A stretch of DNA of 64,000 nucleotides from Muribaculaceae bacterium (GCA_023667015.1 JAMPAX010000003.1:98707-162706); one strand, 5' to 3'; positions 37,822 to 47,179 are shown, counted from the first letter of the stretch. The notes: generated by a model not told the origin, from the letters alone. Numbers and translations are program-made.

Positions 37822-37854
37822 TTGTGATAATAATCGAAAAATATTTTAATTTTG
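37822..37854 (+). promoter_or_regulatory. Promoter of the B12 operon
   Basis: TAATTTTG (37847-37854) is a good -7; TTG at 37822-37824 is a -33 candidate (22 bp). The riboswitch begins within a few bases of the expected transcription start. Confidence 0.65.
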
Positions 37855-37858
37855 TGAA

Positions 37859-38018
37859 AGATTTGCGACCAATGGAAACGGGTGAGAATCCCGTGCAGTC
37901 CCGCTGCTGTAAGCTGCAATTCAAACCGGGGTCCTAATAATCCACTGAATCGGGCAAAAAGATTTGGGAAGGAAAGGACAACATACCGGGCAGTAAGCCA
38001 GAAGACCTGTCTAAATCT
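37859..38018 (+). ncRNA. Cobalamin (B12) riboswitch
   Basis: The conserved blocks appear in order: GGTGAGAATCCCGTGCAGTC, CCGCTGCTGTAAGC, a GGGAAGG block and GTAAGCCAGAAGACCTG at the 3' side. The outer P1 stem can form between AGATTT (37859-37864) and AAATCT (38013-38018). Only 27 bp separate it from the BtuB-like start codon, with GAGGAA just before the ATG, so control is probably at translation initiation. Adenosylcobalamin or a related corrinoid would shut the operon down. Confidence 0.93.
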
Positions 38019-38045
38019 ATAGAATTCACTAATCGCCACGAGGAA

Positions 38046-40061
38046 ATGACGGTGAAAAGAACAGTAGGATACCTTCTACTTGCAACTGCATACTATTGCC
38101 CCATTCAAGGAATGGGACCGACAGAATGCATCCCTACTGATTCTCTACACACCACATTACCAGAATTGAAGGTATCTGCCACACCGATAGAAAAAAACAC
38201 TAAATCCTCCACTCCTGTATTTATCATTGACAGCAAATCGCTTCAGCGCAAAGGGATACTTAATCTATCTGATGCAATGCGCAGAATGCCGGGAGTAGCT
38301 CTGAAAGACTATGGAGGAGCCGGAGGAATGAAGACGATTGCGGTCCGAGGCCTAGGAGCGCAACATACGGGAGTATCTATCGATGGGATAACACGCATCG
38401 ACAGTCGCAACGGCCAAATAGACCTTGCAAGATTCTCGATGGGGAATGTTTCAAGTCTGGAATTGCATATTGGCGATGGCGACGATATCTTCATACCGGC
38501 GAGAAATGCCGCCACCCCGGCCTTATTGGAGATCAGCACCTTCGGGTCATCGACATCAAAAAGCGGTCCGAAGACATGCGCTCAATTCAGATTCGGATCA
38601 TTCCAATATCTTGCCGGCAATCTTCGCTGGACACAGAATATTACCGAGCGCTTCGGTCTCAACGCATACGGAGAATTCATTCATGCCAAAAACGACTATC
38701 CCTTCAGGCTGCGCAACCTGCAGGTTGTGACCAAAGAACGGCGCAACAACTCTCGTATGAACTCTGGATATGGACGACTCAATGCCCGATGGAATCCCTC
38801 CTCGAGTACATTCATAACGAGTGCCGTTGGCTACTACGACAACGATCGTCAGTTGCCGGGACAAGTTAGATACTACACCGACTACAGTCGCGAGACTCTC
38901 CACGACCGCAGTTTCGAGGCACAGGCGGGAGTACGGTCAAGACTCAGCGAAAAAATAACAATTCGAGGAGATATCAAATATAATTGGGAGAGTACGAGGT
39001 ATCGCGACCCTAAATATCCCGGGGGCGTAAGGGATGCAGACTACTACCAGCGTGAAGCTTACGCCACTACTTCATTGCTTTATCAACCTGACAGAATTTG
39101 GTCATTCAACTATTCTGCGGATTACTCCTACTCCACACTGAGTTCTTATCAAGCATCGGCTCCCAATCCCCGTCCACGTCGCCACAATATATTTCAAACG
39201 CTAACAGCTCGGATAGACAACGGACGGCTTTCAGCAACAGCACGCCTACTGTTGACTTTGAGCTACAATCATCTCCCCTCGGGAGAAGGAGCGCGAGATG
39301 CTCGACGCCTCTCCCCTTCCATTTCTGCAAGCTGGAAAATATTAGAAGACAGACAACTTTACCTTCGAGCCTCCTACAAAGATATCTTCAGGCTACCTAC
39401 ATTTACAGAATCCTACTACTTCCACTTCGGGAGTACAGAACTTTTGCCCGAAAAGACGCAGCAATTTAACCTCGGGCTCACTTGGCAAATCGAGCCAACA
39501 AGAGGGATGCTTCTTCGAGCAACTGCCGATGGGTATATCAATATTGTCAGGGATATGATTGTAGCCGTGCCCTACAATATGATCATATGGACAAACAAAA
39601 ACATCGGGAAAGCAACAGCACGCGGCGTAGACCTCACCATAGAGGCAAGGCAACTAATCCGGAAAGATCAACTTCTAATCCTCAACGGCAACTGGAGCTG
39701 GCAACGAGTACTCAACCGCACTCAGAAAGACTCTCCCTACTACGGCAACCAGCCTGCATATATGCCCGTCAACTCCGGAGGAGCATCACTGGCCTGGGAG
39801 AATCCGTGGGTCAATACATCGATAGGCGTTACAGCCATGTCTGCACGTTGGATATCAGCGGAACACTATCAGAACATGCGTGCATCAGGCTTTGCAGAGA
39901 TGAGCCTCACACTCTACAGAATACTCAGAATATCACAGCGACACTCAATTGAGCTACGCGCAGACATACGCAACCTCCTCAACCGGCAATACGAAATCAT
40001 CAAGCTATATCCGATGCCGGGAATCAACTATATGATATCGATAGCTTGGGACTTCAAATAG
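38046..40061 (+). CDS. btuB: TonB-dependent vitamin B12 receptor (BtuB-like)
   Basis: A 671-residue outer-membrane receptor. A signal peptide (to ~24) is followed directly by a TonB-box-like segment (LPELKVSATPIEKN), a plug (~50-160: LSDAMRRMPGVALKDYGGAG, TIAVRGLGAQHTGVSIDG) and a barrel with a C-terminal ISIAWDFK ending. There is no carboxypeptidase-type extension, unlike the other receptors in the window. The B12 assignment rests on the cobalamin riboswitch in front and BtuG-, BtuF-, BtuC- and BtuD-like genes behind. It would pass B12 into the periplasm together with BtuG. Confidence 0.88.
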   Translation: MTVKRTVGYLLLATAYYCPIQGMGPTECIPTDSLHTTLPELKVSATPIEKNTKSSTPVFIIDSKSLQRKGILNLSDAMRRMPGVALKDYGGAGGMKTIAVRGLGAQHTGVSIDGITRIDSRNGQIDLARFSMGNVSSLELHIGDGDDIFIPARNAATPALLEISTFGSSTSKSGPKTCAQFRFGSFQYLAGNLRWTQNITERFGLNAYGEFIHAKNDYPFRLRNLQVVTKERRNNSRMNSGYGRLNARWNPSSSTFITSAVGYYDNDRQLPGQVRYYTDYSRETLHDRSFEAQAGVRSRLSEKITIRGDIKYNWESTRYRDPKYPGGVRDADYYQREAYATTSLLYQPDRIWSFNYSADYSYSTLSSYQASAPNPRPRRHNIFQTLTARIDNGRLSATARLLLTLSYNHLPSGEGARDARRLSPSISASWKILEDRQLYLRASYKDIFRLPTFTESYYFHFGSTELLPEKTQQFNLGLTWQIEPTRGMLLRATADGYINIVRDMIVAVPYNMIIWTNKNIGKATARGVDLTIEARQLIRKDQLLILNGNWSWQRVLNRTQKDSPYYGNQPAYMPVNSGGASLAWENPWVNTSIGVTAMSARWISAEHYQNMRASGFAEMSLTLYRILRISQRHSIELRADIRNLLNRQYEIIKLYPMPGINYMISIAWDFK

Positions 40062-40111
40062 AATAGGAAAAGAAACGAAACTATAAATTAATAATTTTAA
40101 ACCGGAAATTT

Positions 40112-41215
40112 ATGAAAACAATCAAAATGCTGACACTCGCGTTGCTCTGCGGACTATCGCTGACAGCTTGCAGTGATGACGATGACAAGGGGGGCGGACT
40201 GTCCAACAATGTTGCAGACGTCTACGTCATCTGCAATGGCAACATGAACACACAAGTGCCAGGAAGCATCACCTCCTACAACCCTATGGCCAAAACATCC
40301 GTCTTAGGCGCCTTCTCGACAGCTAATGGCCGCTACATCGGATCCTCCGTAGAATCCGCAACTATAGGAAGAAATCGTATCTATCTGGTATCTACCAACG
40401 AGAACACCGTAGAGGTAGCAGATGCAAGGACACTCAAGTCGATTAAAACGATCAACATGACCAAGCTCTTCGGAAATTACGGTGTTCAACCCCGCTATGC
40501 ACAGTACTATGATGGCGATGTATACGTCACCACCTATGCCGGCTACGTCTGCGCATTCGATGCCGACGACTTTGAGAAAGAGGAAGTATTCCAGGTAGGA
40601 TCATATCCTGAAGAAATCAGCATTGACTCCTATGGAATCGCCTGGGTAGCCAACTCCGATTATGGTCAGGGTAAGAACGCCTCCATCAGCCGTATAGATC
40701 TGAAGACCGAGACCGTCACTACCATCACCTCAGAGCTGATTAAGAATCCCTATCAAATCATTGCCTCCCCCGAAAAACTGTGGGTACTTGACCGTGGTAG
40801 CTATGATGCCTCCTGGAATCAGGTTGGAGCAGGACTCTACGAATACGATATCAAAGCTCAGAGCTGGAAGAAACTTGCAGATGCCACTCTGATGTCAAAA
40901 ATCAATGGCGAAGGACTCGTAATCTGCAACGCTCCCTTCCATACACCTCCTGTAAAGCCTACATACTCCTATGTCAACATCTTCACCGGCAGTATCACAC
41001 CGCTCAACGACATCAAGGTTGATAATCCTTGCTTTGTAGGGCTTGACCCGCTGGGCACCTCTATCTACGTAGGTTCCAATACCGTAAACCCCGACACGGG
41101 CTACGCTAACTACAATGACAACGGCTACGTGAAGGTTTATAGCATCAACGGAATCGAACGTGACAAATTCACATGCGGAGTAGGCCCAATGTGCATCATT
41201 TTCGTAAACAAATAA
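40112..41215 (+). CDS. btuG: BtuG-like beta-propeller surface lipoprotein (cobalamin binding)
   Basis: A 367-residue lipoprotein with lipobox LTACSDDDDKGGG, an Asp-rich export signal for surface lipoproteins in Bacteroidota. The mature part is a beta-propeller of YncE/DUF5074 type: recurrent strands such as RIYLVSTNENTVEVADARTL, DGDVYVTTYAGYVCAFD, GIAWVANSDYG and EKLWVLDRGSYD. BtuG proteins of Bacteroides are such propellers, sit on BtuB and bind B12 with very high affinity. Position directly after the BtuB-like gene (50 bp) and under a B12 riboswitch makes this the likely role. The binding residues cannot be checked by eye. Confidence 0.8.
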   Translation: MKTIKMLTLALLCGLSLTACSDDDDKGGGLSNNVADVYVICNGNMNTQVPGSITSYNPMAKTSVLGAFSTANGRYIGSSVESATIGRNRIYLVSTNENTVEVADARTLKSIKTINMTKLFGNYGVQPRYAQYYDGDVYVTTYAGYVCAFDADDFEKEEVFQVGSYPEEISIDSYGIAWVANSDYGQGKNASISRIDLKTETVTTITSELIKNPYQIIASPEKLWVLDRGSYDASWNQVGAGLYEYDIKAQSWKKLADATLMSKINGEGLVICNAPFHTPPVKPTYSYVNIFTGSITPLNDIKVDNPCFVGLDPLGTSIYVGSNTVNPDTGYANYNDNGYVKVYSINGIERDKFTCGVGPMCIIFVNK

Positions 41216-41222
41216 ACTAAGT

Positions 41223-42362
41223 ATGAAGATCAGGCAATTACCGACACTCCTCTGTATTCTTTCCATAATCACACTCTCCCTCGGATGCAACAGCAAATCC
41301 CGGGAAAAAATCGCAGATGTAGAGGGTACTCAGACACCGATGAGCCATGCCCAAAATATCAAAATGACAGAAGGAGAGGGATATACTATAGTGGAACTTG
41401 CTAATCCATGGAAAGAAGGGAAGACCCTTCACACGTATGTGCTCGTTCCATCTGAACAGGAATTGCCTGCCAACCTACCTGAAGGAACACTGGTGCGCAC
41501 GCCGCTAAAACGGGCGGTAGTGGGCACCAGTGTCCACACCTCACTTCTGCGGGAACTTGGGGCAGAAGATGCAATAGCAGGGCTTTGCGATGTTGGATAT
41601 ATCAATCTTCCGGGGATCAAAGAAGATGTAGCAAAAGGGAAGGTTACCGACTGTGGCTCGAGTATGAACCCAACAATTGAGACAATCATTGATCTGCATC
41701 CTGATGCAATACTACTCTCCCCCTTCGAAAACTCCGGATCCTATGGCAAATTAGGAAACCTTAATATTCCCATAATCGAATTAGCCGACTATATGGAGAC
41801 AGGCCCCTTAGCACGCGCGGAATGGATTAAATTCTATGCCAAGTTATTTGGACGCGAAAAGGCCGCTGAAAAGATATTCGCAAAGGTAGAAAAAAGTTAT
41901 AACAACCTTAAGGGAAAAATTGCCGAGAAAGGGAAAGGAAAAAAATTACTGGCCAACCAGCCAATGGGAGGAGTTTGGTACATACCCGGAGGGGAGAGCA
42001 CGACAGGACTAATAATCAAAGACTCAGGAGCTGAATATCCTTGGAGTATGGACAAATCTTCAGGAGCCCTATCGTTATCATTCGAAGACGTACTGGATAA
42101 AGCCGGAGATGCCGATGTATGGTTCTTCTCATACAACCAGCCTGAAGAGCTTACGACAGCTGACCTAACACGCGAAAACGAGAAATATTCACTTTTCAAA
42201 GCCTTCAAAGAGAAAAATATCTGGGTATGCAATACTGCAAAAACTACATACTTTGAGGACACCCCGTTTCATCCCGACCGACTCCTCCGCGACATCATTA
42301 TCATGGCCCATCCCGGGCTTATATCCGGAGCACCCACATATTATAAAAAATTAGGGAACTAA
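41223..42362 (+). CDS. btuF: Cobalamin ABC transporter substrate-binding lipoprotein
   Basis: A 379-residue periplasmic lipoprotein (lipobox SLGCNS). The fold is class III binding protein: N-lobe with RAVVGTSVHTSLLRELGAED and SSMNPTIETIIDLHPDAILLSPF, a long backbone helix (ARAEWIKFYAKLFGREKAAEKIF), and C-lobe with LANQPMGGVWYIPGGESTTG and HPDRLLRDIIIMAHP. This is the BtuF/iron-siderophore family; B12 specificity is inferred from the operon. Starts 7 bp after btuG. Its stop codon is the first base pair of the palindromic element at 42360-42415. Confidence 0.88.
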   Translation: MKIRQLPTLLCILSIITLSLGCNSKSREKIADVEGTQTPMSHAQNIKMTEGEGYTIVELANPWKEGKTLHTYVLVPSEQELPANLPEGTLVRTPLKRAVVGTSVHTSLLRELGAEDAIAGLCDVGYINLPGIKEDVAKGKVTDCGSSMNPTIETIIDLHPDAILLSPFENSGSYGKLGNLNIPIIELADYMETGPLARAEWIKFYAKLFGREKAAEKIFAKVEKSYNNLKGKIAEKGKGKKLLANQPMGGVWYIPGGESTTGLIIKDSGAEYPWSMDKSSGALSLSFEDVLDKAGDADVWFFSYNQPEELTTADLTRENEKYSLFKAFKEKNIWVCNTAKTTYFEDTPFHPDRLLRDIIIMAHPGLISGAPTYYKKLGN

Positions 42363-42415
42363 GTAGATGGTCGATTTAATTTAAACTTGTTTGAATTTAA
42401 ATTGAACAGCTACTT
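42360..42415. repeat. Palindromic intergenic element, short form
   Basis: The left arm TAAGTAGATGGTCGATTTAA plus TTTAAAC (42360-42386) is mirrored by GTTTGAATTTAAATTG... to CTACTTA (42388/9-42415); roughly 23 of 28 positions pair. It starts at the stop codon of btuF and ends 44 bp before btuC, inside the B12 operon. Same arms as 37613-37775. Confidence 0.75.
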
Positions 42416-42459
42416 AAGACAGACAAACTAATATCCTCCTCATCAAAAGCGCTGACCGA

Positions 42460-43467
42460 TTGAAGATTTCCATTTTATATATTACCATCATAGGACTTAT
42501 CCTATTGCTATTCGCTGCAAGCATAGCCTGCGGGGCGGTTGACATACCCTTGGGAGATATATCAGACATACTACTCGGCGGGGAGGGAGGAAAATCTTCT
42601 TGGCGCTATATTATCATAGAGAGTCGGCTTCCACAAGCACTGACAGCTCTATTGGCAGGGAGTTCACTTGCCATCACCGGCTTAATGCTACAGACAGCCT
42701 TCCGCAACTCATTGGCAGGACCCGGAATATTTGGAATTTCCAGCGGAGCCTCGCTTGGGGTAGCGCTGATTATGCTGATACCGGGAATGAGCAGTGCATT
42801 CGGAGGACTGACAGGATTCATGGGAATAACGATTGCCGCCTTCGCAGGGGCAATGGCAGTAATGGGAATAATCATGGGTATCTCCTTGACTGTTCGCAAT
42901 AATATGATGCTATTGATTGCGGGTATAATGACCGGCTATCTCGCCTCCTCAGCCATAAGTCTGCTCAACTTCTTTGCCGGTGCTGAGAGTGTGCAGAGCT
43001 ACATGATCTGGGGGCTGGGAAGCTTCAGTGGGGTTACATTGGCACAACTCCCCTATTTTGGCGGAGGATGCTTGGTAGGGATACTCGCATCGCTACTACT
43101 AATAAAACCACTGAATATTATGCTCTTGGGAGAATCCTACGCCACCAACCTCGGCATAAGCCCTCAACGACTACGCAATGCCCTGCTAATCATCACCGGA
43201 TGGCTCACAGCAGTAGTTACCGCCTATTGCGGTCCGATAAGCTTCATCGGATTGGCGGTACCTCATATCAGTAAAATGATATTTCACACTGACGACCATA
43301 GCATACTCATGCCAGCCACAATTGGCATAGGAGGCGTAGTTGGACTTTTATGCAATATTGTATGCTCATTGCCGGCTGCAGATGCCTCTCTGCTACCGTT
43401 GAACGCCATCACACCCGTAATCGGAGCACCGGTAATCATATATGTTCTTATACGCCATGGAAGATAA
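42460..43467 (+). CDS. btuC: Cobalamin ABC transporter permease
   Basis: A 335-residue inner-membrane permease of the BtuC/FecCD family with about ten helices. Typical segments: SRLPQALTALLAGSSLAITG, LAGPGIFGISSGASLGVAL, GLAVPHISKMI and LPLNAITPVIGAPVIIYVLIR, the last being the conserved family end. The start is a TTG at 42460; no ATG or GTG lies between it and the in-frame stop upstream, and KISILYITIIG begins the first helix. A weak start would fit low-level membrane protein synthesis. Overlaps btuD. Confidence 0.92.
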   Translation: MKISILYITIIGLILLLFAASIACGAVDIPLGDISDILLGGEGGKSSWRYIIIESRLPQALTALLAGSSLAITGLMLQTAFRNSLAGPGIFGISSGASLGVALIMLIPGMSSAFGGLTGFMGITIAAFAGAMAVMGIIMGISLTVRNNMMLLIAGIMTGYLASSAISLLNFFAGAESVQSYMIWGLGSFSGVTLAQLPYFGGGCLVGILASLLLIKPLNIMLLGESYATNLGISPQRLRNALLIITGWLTAVVTAYCGPISFIGLAVPHISKMIFHTDDHSILMPATIGIGGVVGLLCNIVCSLPAADASLLPLNAITPVIGAPVIIYVLIRHGR

Positions 43468-44266
43468 TCGACTTTCTAATAAGATTGCTATTTCCACGAG
43501 TCATCTTACTATTGGCTATCGGGGTAAAAGAGTGGGAAGAGATATTGTAATTGAAGATAATATCAGCGAAAAACTCTATGCCGGAGAGATCGTCTGTCTG
43601 CTGGGGCCCAATGGAGCGGGAAAGTCAACACTTCTACGCACACTTTCAGGATTCCTGCCTCCCTTAGGGGGAGAAATCGAGATAGATGGTAAAAGACTTG
43701 AGGAAATCAGTCCAAAAGAGCTTGCTCGTAGAGTAAGTGTGGTACTCACAGAGCGTCCTGCATTTGAGAATCTGAGAGTAGAACAACTTGTCGGATTAGG
43801 GAGAAGCCCCTATACGGGATTCTTCGGGCGACTGACAGTTGAAGATTATGAGATAATTGACAGTTCGATGCGACTGGCAGGGATAGATAAACTACGTGGG
43901 CGCAACGCTGCAACACTTAGCGATGGTGAGCGCCAGAAGGTTATGATAGCCAAGGCACTCGCCCAGCAGACAAAAGTCATATTCCTTGACGAACCTACAG
44001 CCTTCTTAGACTATCCCAGCAAAGTGGAGACTATGCAATTGCTAAGACGTTTATGTGAAGAGGAGGGTAAATGCGTGTTTCTTTCCACTCATGATCTGGA
44101 TATAGCACTACAGACTACAGACAGGCTATGGCTAATGTCGCGCAGAGAGGGACTATCCTGTGGAACTGTAGAGGAATTGGGAGAGAGGGGGACGATCGGG
44201 AAATACTTCGATGCCCCGGGGATTATGTATGATGCTTCAACACATAGCTTTAATATTTGCACATAA
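43457..44266 (+). CDS. btuD: Cobalamin ABC transporter ATP-binding protein
   Basis: A 269-residue ABC ATPase. Walker A GPNGAGKST, signature LSDGERQKV, Walker B VIFLDEPTAFLD and H-loop STHDLD are all present in order. The ATG at 43457 gives an 11-bp overlap with btuC; an ATG 15 bp further upstream is also in frame. Belongs to the FecE/BtuD group and energises BtuC. The C-terminus (GKYFDAPGIMYDASTHSF) is typical for this group. Confidence 0.93.
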   Translation: MEDNRLSNKIAISTSHLTIGYRGKRVGRDIVIEDNISEKLYAGEIVCLLGPNGAGKSTLLRTLSGFLPPLGGEIEIDGKRLEEISPKELARRVSVVLTERPAFENLRVEQLVGLGRSPYTGFFGRLTVEDYEIIDSSMRLAGIDKLRGRNAATLSDGERQKVMIAKALAQQTKVIFLDEPTAFLDYPSKVETMQLLRRLCEEEGKCVFLSTHDLDIALQTTDRLWLMSRREGLSCGTVEELGERGTIGKYFDAPGIMYDASTHSFNICT

Positions 44267-44325
44267 ACAGATGATAAAGAACCAAGAATAGTTTTCATGC
44301 GTTATAAGAGAAAAACGACAACGCT

Positions 44326-44808
44326 ATGAAAAAATTATTACACACATTTCTAACATTAATTCTTCTATCCATCCCTACTTTAGTCATTACAGGATGTAGC
44401 GATGAAGATGATCTGCCTGAGGTAGGAATCTCTGTGAATATGGATGATGTCTCAATATACAACGATATTATATATGTTGTAAAAGGGGACACACTAAAGA
44501 TCACTTCGTTGGATGTCTACTCGCTGACAAACCGGTCGGCGACACTGACCAATGTGGGTTATTATTGGGACCGGACACTGGCATACGTCAGCAATGTCAG
44601 TCCGTTTGCATGCGACATCAATACAGCAGGGCTACCGTTGGGCAATCATCTTTTGCAGATAAAGATGACAGTCTTGCAAGTAGATAAGAGCGTGGGAATC
44701 AGCTGGTGTAACTATACCGTGAAGATTGTGGAGAGTGTCGGGGATATACCGCCGGAGGCTGCTCAGCCGGGGAATGTTACTATTAAGACAGCACAGCATA
44801 CAGAGTAA
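44326..44808 (+). CDS. Hypothetical lipoprotein at the end of the B12 operon
   Basis: A 160-residue lipoprotein I do not recognise. The lipobox is ITGCSDEDDLPE, again with an acidic stretch after Cys24 as in BtuG, which suggests surface export. The mature domain (~35-150) looks like a single immunoglobulin-like beta-sandwich (VVKGDTLKITSLDVYSLTN, GYYWDRTLAYVSNVSPF, GLPLGNHLLQIKMTVLQ, SWCNYTVKIV). It begins 59 bp after btuD with no terminator between and only a poor promoter-like TAGTTTTC, so it may belong to the operon. Confidence 0.75.
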   Translation: MKKLLHTFLTLILLSIPTLVITGCSDEDDLPEVGISVNMDDVSIYNDIIYVVKGDTLKITSLDVYSLTNRSATLTNVGYYWDRTLAYVSNVSPFACDINTAGLPLGNHLLQIKMTVLQVDKSVGISWCNYTVKIVESVGDIPPEAAQPGNVTIKTAQHTE

Positions 44809-44906
44809 ATGGAATATGGGTATGCGAGCCGGAAGCATGCTTTCCTTGGACTAGGGTTGAAAGCCTATGTTACTTGGGAGCCGGAAGCTCTCCGTTCTTG
44901 AGGTTG

Positions 44907-44988
44907 TGCGCTCGAGGGGACTCGAACCCCTACGTCTCACGACACTAGATCCTAAGTCTAGCGCGGCTACCAATTACGCCACGAGCGC
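44907..44988 (-). tRNA. tRNA-Leu (anticodon TAG)
   Basis: Minus-strand cloverleaf: acceptor GCGCTCG/CGAGCGC with discriminator A, anticodon stem CTAGA/TCTAG around loop CTTAGGA (anticodon TAG), a long variable arm (GTCGTGAGAC), and a T arm AGGGGTTCGAGTCCCCT. The long variable arm and TAG anticodon mark leucine. CCA is not encoded. The bases 44809-44906 next to it hold no gene, only two copies of AGCCGGAAGC. Confidence 0.95.
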
Positions 44989-44997
44989 TTGACATGA

Positions 44998-45005
44998 CAA
45001 AATTA
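44998..45005 (-). promoter_or_regulatory. -7 promoter motif of tRNA-Leu
   Basis: Minus-strand TAATTTTG, 9 bp upstream of the mature 5' end. Confidence 0.6.
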
Positions 45006-45022
45006 TAAAATTTTCAGATAAT

Positions 45023-45059
45023 AGCAAAATAATCCAAAATATTTTCGGATTATTTTGCT
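45023..45059 (-). terminator. Hairpin between metY and tRNA-Leu
   Basis: A 13-bp stem AGCAAAATAATCC/GGATTATTTTGCT with an 11-nt loop; AT-rich flanks. Probably ends metY transcription on the minus strand. Confidence 0.6.
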
Positions 45060-45089
45060 GTTTTATCTTCGCTGTGGATGTAATATCAA

Positions 45090-45120
45090 TTAAACTTTTC
45101 GGCTATACCGAAAAGTTTAA
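45090..45120 (-). terminator. Hairpin overlapping the metY stop
   Basis: A 13-bp perfect stem TTAAACTTTTCGG/CCGAAAAGTTTAA with a 5-nt loop; one arm encodes the last residues of MetY (LNFSV). Confidence 0.6.
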
Positions 45121-46395
45121 TGCTTGCGAGAGGTCGGCGATGATGTCGTCGATATGTTCGGTGCCTATGCTTAGACGTACGGTAGAGGGAGTGATATGCT
45201 GACGCTCCAATTCCTCTGCAGAAAGTTGCGAATGGGTGGTCGTATATGGATGGATTACCAAGCTCTTTACGTCTGCAACATTGGCCAACAACGAGAAAAT
45301 CTTCAAGGAATCTATAAATTTCCATGCCTTTTCTTTTCCCCCTTTAATTTCTACAGTGAAGATACTTCCTGCACCGTTTGGATAGAGTTTTTTGTAAAGC
45401 TCATGATCCGGATGGTCTGGCATGGCGGGGTGATTTACTCTACTGACCTGAGGATGGTTTGCGAGGAAATCAACAACCTTAAGAGCATTTTCAACATGGC
45501 GTTCAATACGCAGCGAGAGAGTTTCTACACCCTGAAGGAGCATGAATGCATTGAATGGGGATATGCAAGCACCGGTGTCGCGAAGCAACACGGCTCGCAC
45601 GCGGGTGACGAATGGAGCGGCCGGGACAATATCGGCAAAGATAGCTCCATGATAGCTCGGGTCGGGCTTAGCAAGGGTAGGAAACTTGTCAGCGTTCTTC
45701 TTCCAATTGAACTTACCGCCATCTACTATGATACCACCGAGTGTAGTACCGTGGCCACCGAGAAATTTAGTAGCAGAGTGCACTACTACGTCGGCGCCAT
45801 GCTCAAGTGGGCGCATTAAGAAAGGCGTTGCAAAGGTATTGTCGACAATCAGGGGGATATCATGACGATGAGCTATTTCAGCCAGAGCCTCAATGTCAGT
45901 CACATCAGAATTAGGGTTACCGAAAGTCTCAACATAAAGAGCCTTGGTATTCGGACGGATAGCATCCTTTACCGCTTTCCGGTCTCTGACATCTACAAAA
46001 GTAGAATCAATTTTTCGGGCACCGAAAGTATTGGCAATGAGGTTGAAACTTCCCCCATACAGATTATCGGCGGCAACGATATGGTCGCCGGGGAGACAGA
46101 TATTCTCGAGAGCATAGCAGACAGCTGCCGCGCCACTGGCGAGGGCTAAAGCAGCAGTGCCACCCTCGAGGGCAGCCACTCTTTGCTCAAGGACATCCTG
46201 TGTAGAGTTTGTCAGACGACCATAGATATTACCCTGCACACGAAGGTTCATGCGATCTTCGGCATGTTGAGAGTCGTGAAAGACGTAGGATGTTGTCTGA
46301 TAGATCGGGACGGCACGGGAATCCGTAGCCGGATCTGGAGACTCCTGTCCGACATGGAGCTGAAGAGTCTCAAAATGAGCGTTCTTAAAAACCAT
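45103..46395 (-). CDS. metY: O-acetylhomoserine sulfhydrylase (aminocarboxypropyltransferase)
   Basis: Forms homocysteine from O-acetylhomoserine and sulfide with PLP. The 430-residue length and motifs ([39 protein letters not shown] with the PLP lysine, and [16 protein letters not shown]) fit the MetY/Met17 branch rather than MetB, which is ~380 residues. It completes the methionine route started by asd, hom and metX elsewhere in the window, though it is a separate transcription unit. Confidence 0.95.
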   Translation of the reverse strand: MVFKNAHFETLQLHVGQESPDPATDSRAVPIYQTTSYVFHDSQHAEDRMNLRVQGNIYGRLTNSTQDVLEQRVAALEGGTAALALASGAAAVCYALENICLPGDHIVAADNLYGGSFNLIANTFGARKIDSTFVDVRDRKAVKDAIRPNTKALYVETFGNPNSDVTDIEALAEIAHRHDIPLIVDNTFATPFLMRPLEHGADVVVHSATKFLGGHGTTLGGIIVDGGKFNWKKNADKFPTLAKPDPSYHGAIFADIVPAAPFVTRVRAVLLRDTGACISPFNAFMLLQGVETLSLRIERHVENALKVVDFLANHPQVSRVNHPAMPDHPDHELYKKLYPNGAGSIFTVEIKGGKEKAWKFIDSLKIFSLLANVADVKSLVIHPYTTTHSQLSAEELERQHITPSTVRLSIGTEHIDDIIADLSQALNFSV

Positions 46396-46504
46396 ATTTT
46401 TTTACCTTAAGAAAAAATTGATATTTTGAAGGATTGGGAGGATTGGGAAATTTGGGTGTTGCAGAATCCTAATTCCTAAAGATAAAGAGCTTTGCGATTA
46501 ATCT

Positions 46505-47179
46505 TTAGAGTGCTTGTTTCATTTTTTTGTAGATGAATACTGATGGGCGGCTCATCTCTGAGGCTGCGGGGGCTGCAGTAGATCTGAAGTTCAAGTCAGT
46601 ATTCGCCGGTATCCATTTCATGAAGGCATCTACCCATGTGCAAATACCTGCCCGTGTTGGATGAGGATTAGTACGACTCTGGCGGCTAAGATTCAGAGAA
46701 GATGAGTTGAAGTAATGACCTTGCCCCAGCTTAGTTGCGAGCCATGTATTCAGAGCCTCGCCACCCTTCTTACCGGGCCATGACGGAGGTCCAATCCAGA
46801 GATAGGGAGTATTGCCTATTACGCTTTTAAACTTCTCGAGGGAAGCTCCCAGAGACTTTTCCGGGTTAGGGGTAAAAAGTTCATTCATTCCCAGGCAGAT
46901 GAATATGGCATCCGGTTTTTGCTCCTTAACAATTTTGGAGAAATTGGGAGATGCTGCCCACTTCTTGATTGTAGAGCCGTCCCAAATGACTGTAGCCACA
47001 TCAAAGCCATCCTTTTTGCCGTAGGCATTAAGACGCTCAGCGAGCCATCCGGTCATTGAATCGCCAATAACCAACACCTTCTTAATCCGGGGTTGAGAAG
47101 ATGCTTGTGCAAATACGCTGAATGACAGACAAGCCACAAGCATAATCATCATTATTCTGATACTTTGTAGAGCCTTCAT
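46505..47179 (-). CDS. SGNH/GDSL-type hydrolase family protein, secreted
   Basis: A 224-residue exported protein with signal peptide (1-25, ending VFAQA). The nucleophile serine is in VLVIGDSMTGWL (S41) and the block III asparagine in CLGMNEL. The final histidine motif reads TNPHPTRAG: the usual aspartate three residues before the histidine is a threonine, so the triad may be incomplete. The DUF459-like arrangement suggests an acyl-esterase or carbohydrate esterase of the envelope. A perfect 14-bp palindrome lies just in front of the start. Confidence 0.75.
   Translation of the reverse strand: MKALQSIRIMMIMLVACLSFSVFAQASSQPRIKKVLVIGDSMTGWLAERLNAYGKKDGFDVATVIWDGSTIKKWAASPNFSKIVKEQKPDAIFICLGMNELFTPNPEKSLGASLEKFKSVIGNTPYLWIGPPSWPGKKGGEALNTWLATKLGQGHYFNSSSLNLSRQSRTNPHPTRAGICTWVDAFMKWIPANTDLNFRSTAAPAASEMSRPSVFIYKKMKQAL

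Noticed and set aside
44809..44906. Two AGCCGGAAGC copies as a small RNA or binding array
   Set aside because: Only two short copies, about 50 bp apart, with no promoter or fold to support a gene.
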